Positions 1 through 6,942 of a DNA stretch of 13,028 nt are shown piece after piece (position 1 is the stretch's first letter; every line of letters starts with the position of its first letter). The stretch covers positions 1 to 13,028 of the forward strand of contig JACQSP010000146.1 in NCBI GenBank assembly GCA_016205905.1, given 5' to 3'. The notes beneath the pieces are model-generated. The model was not told where the DNA came from. It saw only the letters and a list, made by a program, of their open reading frames with translations, and ran no database searches. Made by a program: the position numbers and the translations under genes. The DNA comes from Candidatus Woesearchaeota archaeon (GTDB lineage Archaea; Nanobdellota; Nanobdellia; Woesearchaeales; DSVV01).

Positions 1-67
1 CGACTAACTACAAACAGTTACTATTCTTCATGAGACGTGTGGCTGCGCCTTGGTCCGTGTTGTAAGC
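1..67 (-). repeat. Dispersed repeat copy 1, cut by window edge
   Basis: Read on the minus strand this segment has the same left flank as copies at 6883-7059 and 12655-12844: a GCTTACA start, a small GGC-GCA-GCC hairpin, then CACGTCTCATGAA. Bases 1-37 match the reverse complement of 12686-12722 with one mismatch, and bases 27-49 match the reverse complement of 6901-6923 exactly. The rest of the element, with its hairpin core and right flank, lies off the window. No protein is evident in it. Confidence 0.8.
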
Positions 68-135
68 GAAGAGACTAAATAAACAGGAAATCAGCTAAAC
101 AAATACAGTTATTCTATAAACTATTTTTATACATA

Positions 136-420
136 TTATAAACGAACTTTTTTTGCAATGTCCCACTGAATCTCAAAAAATGCCCTAAAACCATCTGCAA
201 CCTCCTTGTCTTCGATAACAAACGAAACAGGCTCTTTTTTCCATAAGATAATGGCTGCATTATTTCCCCAAATATTGATTTCAATCGGTGAGATATATTT
301 TCTTGGCAGTGTTCTTACCTGCCATCCTGCATCTACACACACTTTGATTGATTTAAAATGCGCAAAAATTCCTAAGCATGAAAGATTAATATTGTCTAAT
401 TTTATCTTCAATATGGTCAA
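136..420 (-). pseudogene. C-terminal remnant of a TrmB-family transcriptional regulator
   Basis: The 94-residue frame reads like the last third of a TrmB-type regulator: the stretch YISPIEINIWGNNAAIILW, followed by EPVSFVIEDKEVADGFRAFF, resembles the C-terminal module that follows the helix-turn-helix domain in this family (a DNA-binding regulator, often sugar-responsive). The N-terminal winged helix is absent. Upstream the frame is blocked by a stop at 439-441, and the only available start is a TTG at 420. The stub therefore cannot bind DNA by itself and is best read as a broken gene whose front half was lost when the adjoining plus-strand gene arrived or a rearrangement occurred. It overlaps the 5' end of the next gene by a few bases. 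Family assignment is from memory of conserved wording; no search was run. Confidence 0.6.
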
Positions 421-1192
421 GGAAAGAATGAAAAGCGATCATTTTGCGTTTAAATCAAATATACTAATGAATGATTATGATGTACACAAGTTGATTAATA
501 AAATAAAGCCTGTTAAGGCAACACCAAACATGGCAAAATTGCTTGGCAAGCTGTATAATGCGCTTTACAATCTCGGTGCTGGTGTTGACATGGACATTTA
601 TTTGGATTATGGCATTGAGCCAGAATGCCCATATAATGTATCTCATTTATATGGTGATGGTCATATATTAATAATAAGAAACATAAATGATTTACAAGCA
701 ATAGATATTTGGCCAGAAAGAAAAGGCAGTGCCCCTAATAATGTCAAGATTTATACAATTTATAATAAAAATGTAAAGTTTAAGACAGATTTTATCGCTG
801 CACATGCTATTTTAAAAGGCGACACAATAAATAATATGGAATATTTTATGGTAGAAGTAGATGGCAAGTTAGTAACAGACGACAAAGAGCTGCAAAACCT
901 GTTAAACTCTGTAGAAACACAATCAATTGAACAATGGAAAAACCTAATATCTATGGGTCATGAGGAACAAAAGTTAAAAGGAATGTTTTCAAGATGTTTG
1001 CCTTTAAAGAACCTGTTTACAAAATTAGGTTTAGACTGGAAACCTACACAGGAAATGATTAATGCGATAAAAGATAAACCGTTTACTAGTAATGAATACT
1101 GGAAGATTCCTAATAATGATAAGGATAAGGAAAAATATTTCATGAAACTTTATGATCCAAGAGAAGAGTTTTATCCTGGCGATTCTGTTTGA
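413..1192 (+). CDS. Hypothetical protein, no family recognised
   Basis: I do not recognise this protein. The open frame extends back to a TTG at 206, but 206-412 lies opposite the convincing TrmB remnant, so that part is probably a shadow. The ATG at 413 (about 259 residues) or the ATG at 428, which has an AAGGAAAG ribosome-site-like sequence just before it, are better starts. The product is soluble-looking, without signal peptide or membrane helix. It has a mixed alpha/beta middle (SHLYGDGHILIIRN, then IDIWPERKG) and a charged C-terminal third rich in Lys, Asn and Asp that ends in DPREEFYPGDSV. The aromatic-rich HLYGDGH segment may be a structural motif, but no catalytic signature is certain. 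It stands alone between a broken regulator and a regulator gene, which fits an acquired gene. The existence of a coding gene is likely; the function is unknown. Confidence 0.6.
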   Translation: MVKERMKSDHFAFKSNILMNDYDVHKLINKIKPVKATPNMAKLLGKLYNALYNLGAGVDMDIYLDYGIEPECPYNVSHLYGDGHILIIRNINDLQAIDIWPERKGSAPNNVKIYTIYNKNVKFKTDFIAAHAILKGDTINNMEYFMVEVDGKLVTDDKELQNLLNSVETQSIEQWKNLISMGHEEQKLKGMFSRCLPLKNLFTKLGLDWKPTQEMINAIKDKPFTSNEYWKIPNNDKDKEKYFMKLYDPREEFYPGDSV

Positions 1193-1195
1193 TTA

Positions 1196-1237
1196 TTCTA
1201 TTTTTTCAAGACAATTTTCTGTTTTTTCAAATGCAAC
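1196..1237 (+). terminator. T-rich terminator region
   Basis: Immediately after the stop codon there are three runs of T on the coding strand (TTTTTT at about 1201, TTTTTT at about 1222, and TTTTT at about 1240 just beyond). Archaeal RNA polymerase terminates at such U-rich tracts without needing a hairpin. The assignment rests on position and composition only. Confidence 0.5.
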
Positions 1238-1284
1238 GTTTTTATTCATTACTTACCTTTGAATCTACTGAGAAAAGCGAAAAA

Positions 1285-1315
1285 CATATAAATATCTATT
1301 AATTAATATAGATAT
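1285..1315 (+). promoter_or_regulatory. TATA box plus palindromic operator of the AbrB-type gene
   Basis: A TATA box (CATATAAATAT, 1285-1295) sits about 41-51 bases before the ATG at 1336, which puts the transcript start near 1315-1320. Overlapping and following it is an inverted repeat, ATATCTAT at 1292-1299 and ATAGATAT at 1308-1315, spaced by 8 bases (centres 16 bases apart, about one and a half helical turns). AbrB-fold proteins bind DNA as dimers and commonly repress themselves, so this is a good candidate autoregulatory site. A GAGG ribosome site follows at 1322-1325. Confidence 0.55.
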
Positions 1316-1335
1316 CTTTTTGAGGAAAAAGGAAA

Positions 1336-1662
1336 ATGAAAAAGTTCATGAAAACTTGTTATAAATGCGGAACAAATGTTCAGACAGCCAAATGTGTAAA
1401 AGAAGGAATTACTTTAGAATGCTTAAAATGCCCTAAGTGTGGAGAAGAGTATTTTACATCCAGTGAACTTATCAAATTCGATATAAAAACAGGAAGAAGA
1501 AAGTTTGTCAGAAAATTTGGCGTCCTTGGAGATTCAATGGTAATGAGATTTCCAACAAGAGTTGTAAAAGATTTTAACATAAAACCAGGGGATTATGGGG
1601 TATTTGAGAAAAGACCAGACGGAATTTTGATAAAGCCAATTCACGCAAAAGAAATCAATTAA
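1336..1662 (+). CDS. Zinc-ribbon/AbrB-fold DNA-binding regulator
   Basis: Two modules are visible in 108 residues. Residues 8-36 form a zinc ribbon with paired cysteines (CYKCG, then CLKCPKCGEEYF), like the YgiT/MqsA-type zinc finger. Residues about 58-104 form an AbrB/SpoVT-like swapped-hairpin DNA-binding domain (RKFGVLGDSMVMRFPTRVV, then KDFNIKPGDYGVF). Proteins of this layout are small transcription regulators, and related ones act as toxin-antitoxin antitoxins. No toxin gene adjoins here: downstream is the convergent leuS and upstream is the unrelated hypothetical, so a solo, self-controlled regulator is more likely. The start is supported by GAGG ten bases upstream and by the palindromic promoter. 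Targets other than its own promoter cannot be told from the sequence. Confidence 0.8.
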   Translation: MKKFMKTCYKCGTNVQTAKCVKEGITLECLKCPKCGEEYFTSSELIKFDIKTGRRKFVRKFGVLGDSMVMRFPTRVVKDFNIKPGDYGVFEKRPDGILIKPIHAKEIN

Positions 1663-1729
1663 GTTTTAGTATCTATACACGTAATGAAACTTATCAAATT
1701 TTACCTAAAGTATAATATACATTTTTATC

Positions 1730-4660
1730 TCACGCAACCAATATCGCCGGTTTTCCCGCCATTGCCTGCGATGCTTTCTGCTTTTTTCTTTCTTTCTGTT
1801 CCTTTGTTTCTCCTTGTTCTTTTGTCTCTTTCTGCTCCTTTGTTTCAGAAGCTTTGATGATTTCAAACACACAATTAAATTCTTTCTCAAAAAATGATTT
1901 GTTGCCTGCCAGGAATTTATATTCAGTTTCAGCGTCAGAAACATATCTTGGCAGCCTCCCTGATTTAATTAATCTAGGAACAATACTGCTTATATCCTTG
2001 CCATGCTGCTTTAATTCTTCAATCTGCATTAATGCTTTTATTATTTCGCTTGGGTTTCTTGTTCTTTCCATTAGCTTAGACATTTCTTTCAGCATAGAAT
2101 ATTTCCATTCTTCTGAAACAAATAATATTATTTTTTTTGGTGTTATTTTTACAATTCCAAGCACAGACTTAATGTCATCAATAACATCTTTTATAAAATC
2201 CTCTTTCAGATTAAGAAGTTGATTAATCTTTTTCTCGTCGGGGTTTGGCCATGCTGCCTGTGAAATAACTGTCTTTTTGCCAATTCTTTCCCAGATCTCA
2301 TCGCAAACAAAAGGAGTAAAAGGAGCCAGCATAATTAATTGTGCTTCAATAAGATTATTCATAATTTTTTTGTTAGGTGTTCCTGCTCTCTTCAAGTACC
2401 ATTTGATAGATGCCTGTAACTCAAAGTAGCATGATTGTATAGCTGTCCTGAACAATGTTTGCTCCATTGCCTTTGTAGTATTGCTAATAATTTCATTTAA
2501 TTTTGATACCATCCATTCGTCGACAATAGTGGCTTCATTCCTGCCTTTATTATAATGCTCAGTGCAGAATTCAGGCAGCTGTGAAAGTTTAACTTTCAGT
2601 GAGGTTGCAAGATTAGTATCCCAATTAGGATCATCCAATCCTTCTCCTCCAGACAATATTGTCAGCCGTGAAGCATCTGCGCCAAACTTAGAAGCCATCT
2701 CATGCAGAGGAATAACATTGCCTAAGCTTTTGCTCATTTTCTGGCCGTCAACAGTAACCCAGCCATTGACACCAATGCCTTTTGGCCATTTGTTCTCGGG
2801 AAATATTGCAGTATGGTTGAATATAAAAAAAGTTAAATGATTCTGCACAAGATCTTTGCCTGAGTTCCTGAAATCCAATGGATACCAATAGTTAAATTCC
2901 CTCTTCATTTGATTTAATAAATTATCAACATTTTTTTCCTTCTCAGTTTTGGTTGTGTTGCTTGCAATATTGGTTTTGGGATCTTTAGAACTTCTCCCTA
3001 AAAATACATAATCAAACAACTCATCATCAATTTTCTCGACAGGAATCTGTTTTATCAGATGCGCAATAGTATAATAAGCCATGTAGATTGTTGAATCACT
3101 TAAGCTTTCAATCAGCCATTTCTCATCCCACGGCAGTCTTGTGCCAAGACCTTCCTCTCTTGTACATGCCCATTTATGCAGCCAGTCTATGACATAATTA
3201 AACTGCTCTCTGACTGATTCAGGATAAAGTTTCATTTCATTTAAACATTTATGAGCAGGCTTTTTCCAGTCTTCATTACCATAATCAATGAACCATTGGT
3301 CGTCTACAATCTTAACCATTGATGGTGTTAAGCATCTGCAAACTACTTTGCCAGTTAATTCATAAAACAGCTCTGCTTCATTATTCTTAATTAATTCTTC
3401 TTTTACCTTGTCTTTTGCCTTCTCAACTTTCCATCCAGCATATTTGCCGCAGTTTTTATTCATGATGCCTTCATAAAACCCTTTTTTGTAGACGAGCTTT
3501 TTTGCTTCTTCCAACTTTTCCCTTTCGTGCTGGGATTTAATCTTCATATCCATACAAACTCTTTCAGCAGCCATCTCGCCTAAACCAGGTGTATCAATGA
3601 TTGATATTAGCTGTATTTTTTTGAGGAGTTCAATATCTAATCCATATTTTTTGCATGTTGCTGAATCGTTTTGCAGATCCATTAATCCAATATAATCATC
3701 AGGCGCATCGCTCGGAACAGAAGTTACAATACCTGTGCCTTTGCCAGGGTCACAGAAAAAGCTCGGGAGAATAATTACTTCCCTTTTTATGCCTGGCGCC
3801 TTTGCAATCTTGCCGATTAATTCATATCCTTTTATTCTATTAATAATTTCTACTTTTCTTTCTTGGTCTTTCAGCTTACTAGCGCAGTCTTCACTGATTA
3901 TCCAAAGCTCGTCATTAACCTTGGCAACAACATATTCATTATTTGGCCCGACCCAGAGATTTGTCTGCCCAAAAACAGTTTCTGGCCTCAACGTAGCTGC
4001 AACAATATATTTATTGCCAAACTCAAATTTAAGCAGTGTAAATTCTTGGGCAGTTTCTCCTTCACCTGTTATCCTTGAATGGTCTGTAACAGCATTCTTG
4101 CATTTAGTGCACCATACAACAGGAAATTTTCCCTTGATTACATAATTTTTAGATTTTAATTTATTAAACTGCCATCTTATAAACTTATCATACCATGGAT
4201 TCAAGGAAGTTGTTACAAAGCTTCTTCTCCAGTCAACACTGATACCCATGGCCTTAAAATCTTTTTCAGCATACGGCACAAAATAGTCCACCCAATATTT
4301 AGGATCTTCAAACTTTTTTATTTCTTTGTCAGTTATGCCTAAATCTTTGAGAAGCTTTATTTGTGTTTCTTCTCGCTCCTGAACTCTTTTTGCAGCGCTG
4401 ATGATAGGGCTGCCTGTTGCGTGCCAGCCCTGTGAAAAAAGAACATTAAACCCTTTTAACCGCTTATATCTTGCAAGGGCTTCAACACGCATTAAAGTAT
4501 ACAAATGCCCTATATGCAGCCTTGAATTAACATAAGGGTAAGGAAAAGTGCAGAAAAATTTAGGTTTAGAACTATCAGGAACTGCCTCGAAAACCTTTGC
4601 ATCATTCCATTTATTTATCCATTTTTCCTGCAGTTGTGCAGTGTCAATCATTTCAGCCAT
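1730..4660 (-). CDS. leuS: Leucyl-tRNA synthetase, archaeal/eukaryal type
   Basis: This cytoplasmic class I synthetase charges tRNA-Leu with leucine using ATP. The signature motifs are HIGH at residues 49-52 and KMSKS at 641-645. The CP1 editing domain that hydrolyses mischarged tRNA is present, with the threonine-rich TLRPETVFGQT at 223-233 and GTGIVTSVPSDAPDD at 308-322. A CxxC pair (C184, C187) precedes it. The 976-residue length and C-terminal ending (AMAGKPAILVA) fit the archaeal rather than bacterial form, in which the C-terminal domain touches the long variable arm of tRNA-Leu. Just before that ending, residues 939-962 are an ETKEQK-type repeat of period six. The gene has its own promoter with a TATA box 26-33 bases upstream and no ribosome site, so the transcript is probably leaderless. 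A tRNA-Leu gene lies in the same window. Confidence 0.97.
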   Translation of the reverse strand: MAEMIDTAQLQEKWINKWNDAKVFEAVPDSSKPKFFCTFPYPYVNSRLHIGHLYTLMRVEALARYKRLKGFNVLFSQGWHATGSPIISAAKRVQEREETQIKLLKDLGITDKEIKKFEDPKYWVDYFVPYAEKDFKAMGISVDWRRSFVTTSLNPWYDKFIRWQFNKLKSKNYVIKGKFPVVWCTKCKNAVTDHSRITGEGETAQEFTLLKFEFGNKYIVAATLRPETVFGQTNLWVGPNNEYVVAKVNDELWIISEDCASKLKDQERKVEIINRIKGYELIGKIAKAPGIKREVIILPSFFCDPGKGTGIVTSVPSDAPDDYIGLMDLQNDSATCKKYGLDIELLKKIQLISIIDTPGLGEMAAERVCMDMKIKSQHEREKLEEAKKLVYKKGFYEGIMNKNCGKYAGWKVEKAKDKVKEELIKNNEAELFYELTGKVVCRCLTPSMVKIVDDQWFIDYGNEDWKKPAHKCLNEMKLYPESVREQFNYVIDWLHKWACTREEGLGTRLPWDEKWLIESLSDSTIYMAYYTIAHLIKQIPVEKIDDELFDYVFLGRSSKDPKTNIASNTTKTEKEKNVDNLLNQMKREFNYWYPLDFRNSGKDLVQNHLTFFIFNHTAIFPENKWPKGIGVNGWVTVDGQKMSKSLGNVIPLHEMASKFGADASRLTILSGGEGLDDPNWDTNLATSLKVKLSQLPEFCTEHYNKGRNEATIVDEWMVSKLNEIISNTTKAMEQTLFRTAIQSCYFELQASIKWYLKRAGTPNKKIMNNLIEAQLIMLAPFTPFVCDEIWERIGKKTVISQAAWPNPDEKKINQLLNLKEDFIKDVIDDIKSVLGIVKITPKKIILFVSEEWKYSMLKEMSKLMERTRNPSEIIKALMQIEELKQHGKDISSIVPRLIKSGRLPRYVSDAETEYKFLAGNKSFFEKEFNCVFEIIKASETKEQKETKEQGETKEQKERKKQKASQAMAGKPAILVA
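1775..1846 (-). repeat. In-frame 18-bp tandem repeat in leuS
   Basis: Four successive 18-bp units encode ETKEQK, ETKEQG, ETKEQK and ERKKQK (residues 939-962 of LeuRS). The unit keeps its frame and diverges mostly at third positions, then decays in the last copy. It gives a highly charged, probably disordered or single-helix linker between the C-terminal domain and the last 14 residues. Confidence 0.85.
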
Positions 4661-4685
4661 ATTAGAAATAAGTTAAACTGTGTTG

Positions 4686-4693
4686 TATTTAAA
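4686..4693 (-). promoter_or_regulatory. TATA box of leuS
   Basis: On the minus strand TTTAAATA lies 26-33 bases upstream of the leuS ATG, preceded by an A/C-rich BRE-like stretch (AAAACC). This spacing puts transcript initiation essentially at the start codon, a leaderless arrangement. The same pattern recurs for the next two minus-strand genes. Confidence 0.6.
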
Positions 4694-4711
4694 GGTTTTG
4701 AAGAGAAGTGA

Positions 4712-4765
4712 GTATATATACACAATAATTAATTTTCGAATAAGTTAATTGATGTATATATATAC
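4712..4765. repeat. Imperfect inverted repeat between membrane-protein gene and leuS
   Basis: The arms carry GTATATATAC-type palindromes at the outside (4712-4721 and 4754-4765) and the words TTAATT/AATTAA inside, around a loop near TTCGAAT. Transcribed from the minus-strand membrane gene it could form a hairpin followed by the leuS promoter. As DNA it could be a binding site between two minus-strand transcription units. The alternating T/A arms also make chance likely. Confidence 0.45.
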
Positions 4766-4787
4766 AAAAGCACAAAATAATCAAACA

Positions 4788-5162
4788 CTACTTTTTCTTT
4801 TTGAACCAATTAACAAAAAATAAAATTCCGATAAGAAATGCAATCCCTGCAATTTGTATCGCCCAAGACAAGTAATACCATTCAAAACCATTTTTAATGG
4901 CATTAATCAATAACATTACAATGTATACTATTCCTGCAAGAATAAAAACAACCCCTCCAACCCATTCGTATTTCCAAGAGATTAATAGAAAAATTAGTAA
5001 AATCAATGTGGGAATATTATGCATAAATAATCCTAAGATTGTTCCCCATACTCCATAATTGCCTTCAAAAATATCTAATGACATCAATGCTAAGAATAGG
5101 ATAAATAGTATTGACAAGATTCTTGGCGTCCAATATAAAGATTTGCTGATATTTTTAGCCAT
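4788..5162 (-). CDS. Small four-helix membrane protein, DUF7670-like
   Basis: The 124-residue product has four hydrophobic segments (about residues 12-31, 43-63, 68-87 and 99-118) and a lysine-rich C-terminus (FKKKK). The wording WTPRILSILFILFLALMSLD, then a short loop and a second helix ending near SWKYEWVGG, is familiar from small archaeal and bacterial membrane proteins filed as a domain of unknown function (I believe DUF7670, from memory). No catalytic residue or transport signature is visible. The function is unknown; the location is the cytoplasmic membrane. It has its own TATA box 23-30 bases upstream and no ribosome site, so it appears to be transcribed separately from the FAD-enzyme gene 46 bases upstream. 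Confidence 0.8.
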   Translation of the reverse strand: MAKNISKSLYWTPRILSILFILFLALMSLDIFEGNYGVWGTILGLFMHNIPTLILLIFLLISWKYEWVGGVVFILAGIVYIVMLLINAIKNGFEWYYLSWAIQIAGIAFLIGILFFVNWFKKKK

Positions 5163-5184
5163 AGTTAAAGTTAAACAAGATAAG

Positions 5185-5192
5185 TATTTAAA
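5185..5192 (-). promoter_or_regulatory. TATA box of the membrane-protein gene
   Basis: TTTAAATA on the minus strand ends 23 bases before the ATG at 5162, implying a leaderless transcript starting at or next to the start codon. It fills most of the 46-bp gap after the upstream gene's stop. Confidence 0.55.
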
Positions 5193-5208
5193 ATATACTA
5201 ATTTAACC

Positions 5209-6678
5209 TTACTTCAAATACTTCACCACACCTTTCGCAGCCAATATCCCTGTGCAGGCACTGTTAATAATATCCCTGCTGTGCCCAACACCATCTCCAG
5301 CAACAAAAAGGCCGTTGATAGAACTCATAAACTCATCATTTATCTCGCATTTCATAGAATAATATTTAATCTCAGGCGCATATAACAATGTATGGTCAGC
5401 GCAAATTCCAGGTATGAGTTTGTCTAATTGTTCTAAACCTTCTCTGATATCACGCAAAATTCTCGACGGCAGTGCCATGGAAATGTCGCCGTAAGTAACA
5501 TCTTTAAGAGTAGGTGTCACAAAATATTTTTTTATTCTTTCTTTAGTTGATCTTCTTCCTTTTTTTAGATCCCCTAAACTTTGCAGTACAGGTTTTCCTC
5601 CCCCTATTGTTGTGGCAAGCTGAGCTATGCTTTTCCCATACTCAAATGTGTTCTCCAAGGGCTCTGTTAATTTTATCCTAACCAAAAACGCAAAATTAGT
5701 ATTATTGGATTTTTTGTTGTGATACGCATGGCCATTTACGCCTATGTAGCCGTTATAATTTTCATTGACGACAAATCCCTGCGGGTTAGTGCAAAATACT
5801 CTGACAAAATCATCGTGTGTTTTTGTAAAGATATGTATTTTCGGGTCATAATTAATGTCAGTTATCTCTTTCATTAGTTCATATCTGACCTCAACTCTGA
5901 CGCCAACATCAATGTAGGAATAATTTGCTTTTATTCCGTATTTTTTTGTGAAATCAATAAACTGTTTCTGTCCTTCCCTGCCAGGTGCAAGAAGCACAGT
6001 TTTTGCATAATAAGTATCGCCCTTGTTTGTTTTAACGCCGATAATCTTATTAGTTTCAATAATTTTATTTGTTCCGATAATATTATTGTTTTCCATTATA
6101 TTATTGTTCCCAATTATTAATTCATCCACACAAGTTTTCAGAAGAAAAGTTATGCCTTTTTTCTCAAGATACTCTTTAAAATTTTTTATTACCTGAACTA
6201 ATCTGTCGCTGCCAATATGCTTTTGTTTGATTGGGATGAATCTGACGCCGACCTTTGTTGCCCTTTCTACAAGTTTAGCTGCTTTTTCTGCATCAAACAG
6301 GATTTCTTTTGGCGCTCCAAAACTTACAAAACTTTCATCAACATAATTTATCAGTTCATAAGCATATTCTTCTGTATTAGTATATCTTACAAGATTTCCG
6401 CCGATATAAGGATTAAGATTAAGCTTTCCGTCTGACATACCACCAGCACCGCCAACACCTGTTATGATATTGCACGGGCTGCAATGGCAGCAAATGCCTG
6501 TTGTTTTCATTGGACAGTTTCGCTCATGAGCATCCCTGCCTTTTTCTATGACTAGCACTTTAAGCTCAGAATTCTCAGCTAAATGTTTTGCTGCAAATAA
6601 TCCCGCAGGTCCGGCGCCAACAATGATTACATCAAATTTATCTGCTATTTTGTCCACTCTTAACACCCATTTAAACAT
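5209..6678 (-). CDS. FAD-dependent dehydrogenase, COG2509-like
   Basis: The 489-residue flavoprotein has the N-terminal Rossmann dinucleotide fold with GAGPAG at residues 21-26 after a beta strand (FDVIIV). A cysteine cluster follows at 55, 63, 64, 66 and 69 (NCP, then CCHCSPC), and a glycine-rich VGGAGGMSDGK. The C-terminal FAD-binding motif LFVAGDGVGHSRDI ends near residue 470, with the helix NSACTGILAAKGV after it. This is the layout of the uncharacterised FAD-dependent dehydrogenases (COG2509) found widely in archaea and bacteria; electron donor and acceptor are not known. The cysteines are unusually dense and could hold a metal or disulfide, which is inference. Residues 188-214 are an Asn/Ile-rich repeat that looks inserted. 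The gene has a TATA box about 23 bases upstream and no ribosome site. Confidence 0.88.
   Translation of the reverse strand: MFKWVLRVDKIADKFDVIIVGAGPAGLFAAKHLAENSELKVLVIEKGRDAHERNCPMKTTGICCHCSPCNIITGVGGAGGMSDGKLNLNPYIGGNLVRYTNTEEYAYELINYVDESFVSFGAPKEILFDAEKAAKLVERATKVGVRFIPIKQKHIGSDRLVQVIKNFKEYLEKKGITFLLKTCVDELIIGNNNIMENNNIIGTNKIIETNKIIGVKTNKGDTYYAKTVLLAPGREGQKQFIDFTKKYGIKANYSYIDVGVRVEVRYELMKEITDINYDPKIHIFTKTHDDFVRVFCTNPQGFVVNENYNGYIGVNGHAYHNKKSNNTNFAFLVRIKLTEPLENTFEYGKSIAQLATTIGGGKPVLQSLGDLKKGRRSTKERIKKYFVTPTLKDVTYGDISMALPSRILRDIREGLEQLDKLIPGICADHTLLYAPEIKYYSMKCEINDEFMSSINGLFVAGDGVGHSRDIINSACTGILAAKGVVKYLK
6037..6117 (-). repeat. In-frame Asn/Ile repeat in the FAD-enzyme gene
   Basis: Residues 188-214 repeat the words NNNI, NKIIE and NKIIG. 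At DNA level it is a run of related A/T-rich units (ATTATTGTT / TTTATTTGTT variants) flanked by ordinary coding sequence. It resembles a slippage expansion tolerated in a surface loop between a strand (TCVDEL) and the next (VKTNKGDTYYA). Confidence 0.75.
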
Positions 6679-6700
6679 TAATTCACATTAATTAGCTCAA

Positions 6701-6708
6701 TTTAAAAG
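6701..6708 (-). promoter_or_regulatory. TATA-like box of the FAD-enzyme gene
   Basis: CTTTTAAA on the minus strand lies 23-30 bases upstream of the ATG at 6678. A second A/T-rich word (TTTATATTTAA, about 6711-6721) further upstream is an alternative. Either gives a very short or absent leader. Confidence 0.45.
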
Positions 6709-6769
6709 ATTAAATATAAAAGGTTCATATTATTATAAATTTGAAACCAAAAACTCAAACAAAAGAGGG

Positions 6770-6777
6770 TATAAATA
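6770..6777 (+). promoter_or_regulatory. Consensus-like TATA box facing right
   Basis: TATAAATA lies 22-29 bases upstream of an ATG at 6799, the distance seen for the leaderless genes elsewhere in this window. It would drive transcription through the tiny frame 6799-6942 and into the dispersed repeat that starts at 6883. Confidence 0.5.
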
Positions 6778-6798
6778 GTTTATTGTTTTAGAACATCT

Positions 6799-6942
6799 AT
6801 GTTTGAAGATGGTATTGATGGTGATTATAGTGACAAATGTTATAAAAATAAGTTTTTGTTTAACCAATTAATGTTTTTTACCGCTCACAGCGCGTTTGTG
6901 GGCGCAGCCACACGTCTCATGAATAAAAAGGTAAGAAGTTAG
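6799..6942 (+). CDS. Possible 47-residue small protein running into repeat copy A
   Basis: The frame starts at an ATG placed 22 bases after a good TATA box and reads MFEDGIDGDYSDKCYKNKFL, continuing for 27 more residues to a TAG at 6940. The last 20 residues are encoded by the dispersed repeat and its low-complexity hairpin arm, so only the first 28 or so would be native. No ribosome site is present, which is normal for a leaderless transcript. It could equally be the 5' part of a non-coding transcript, or the remains of a gene interrupted by the repeat. No homology is recognised. Coding status is uncertain. Confidence 0.3.
   Translation: MFEDGIDGDYSDKCYKNKFLFNQLMFFTAHSAFVGAATRLMNKKVRS

Noticed and set aside
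206..412. N-terminal extension of the hypothetical gene from a TTG start
   Set aside because: It lies opposite the TrmB remnant, whose translation is family-like, and the extension itself resembles nothing and lacks a start signal.
1336..1662. Toxin-antitoxin pair
   Set aside because: No toxin-like gene is present on either side; the downstream neighbour is convergent leuS.
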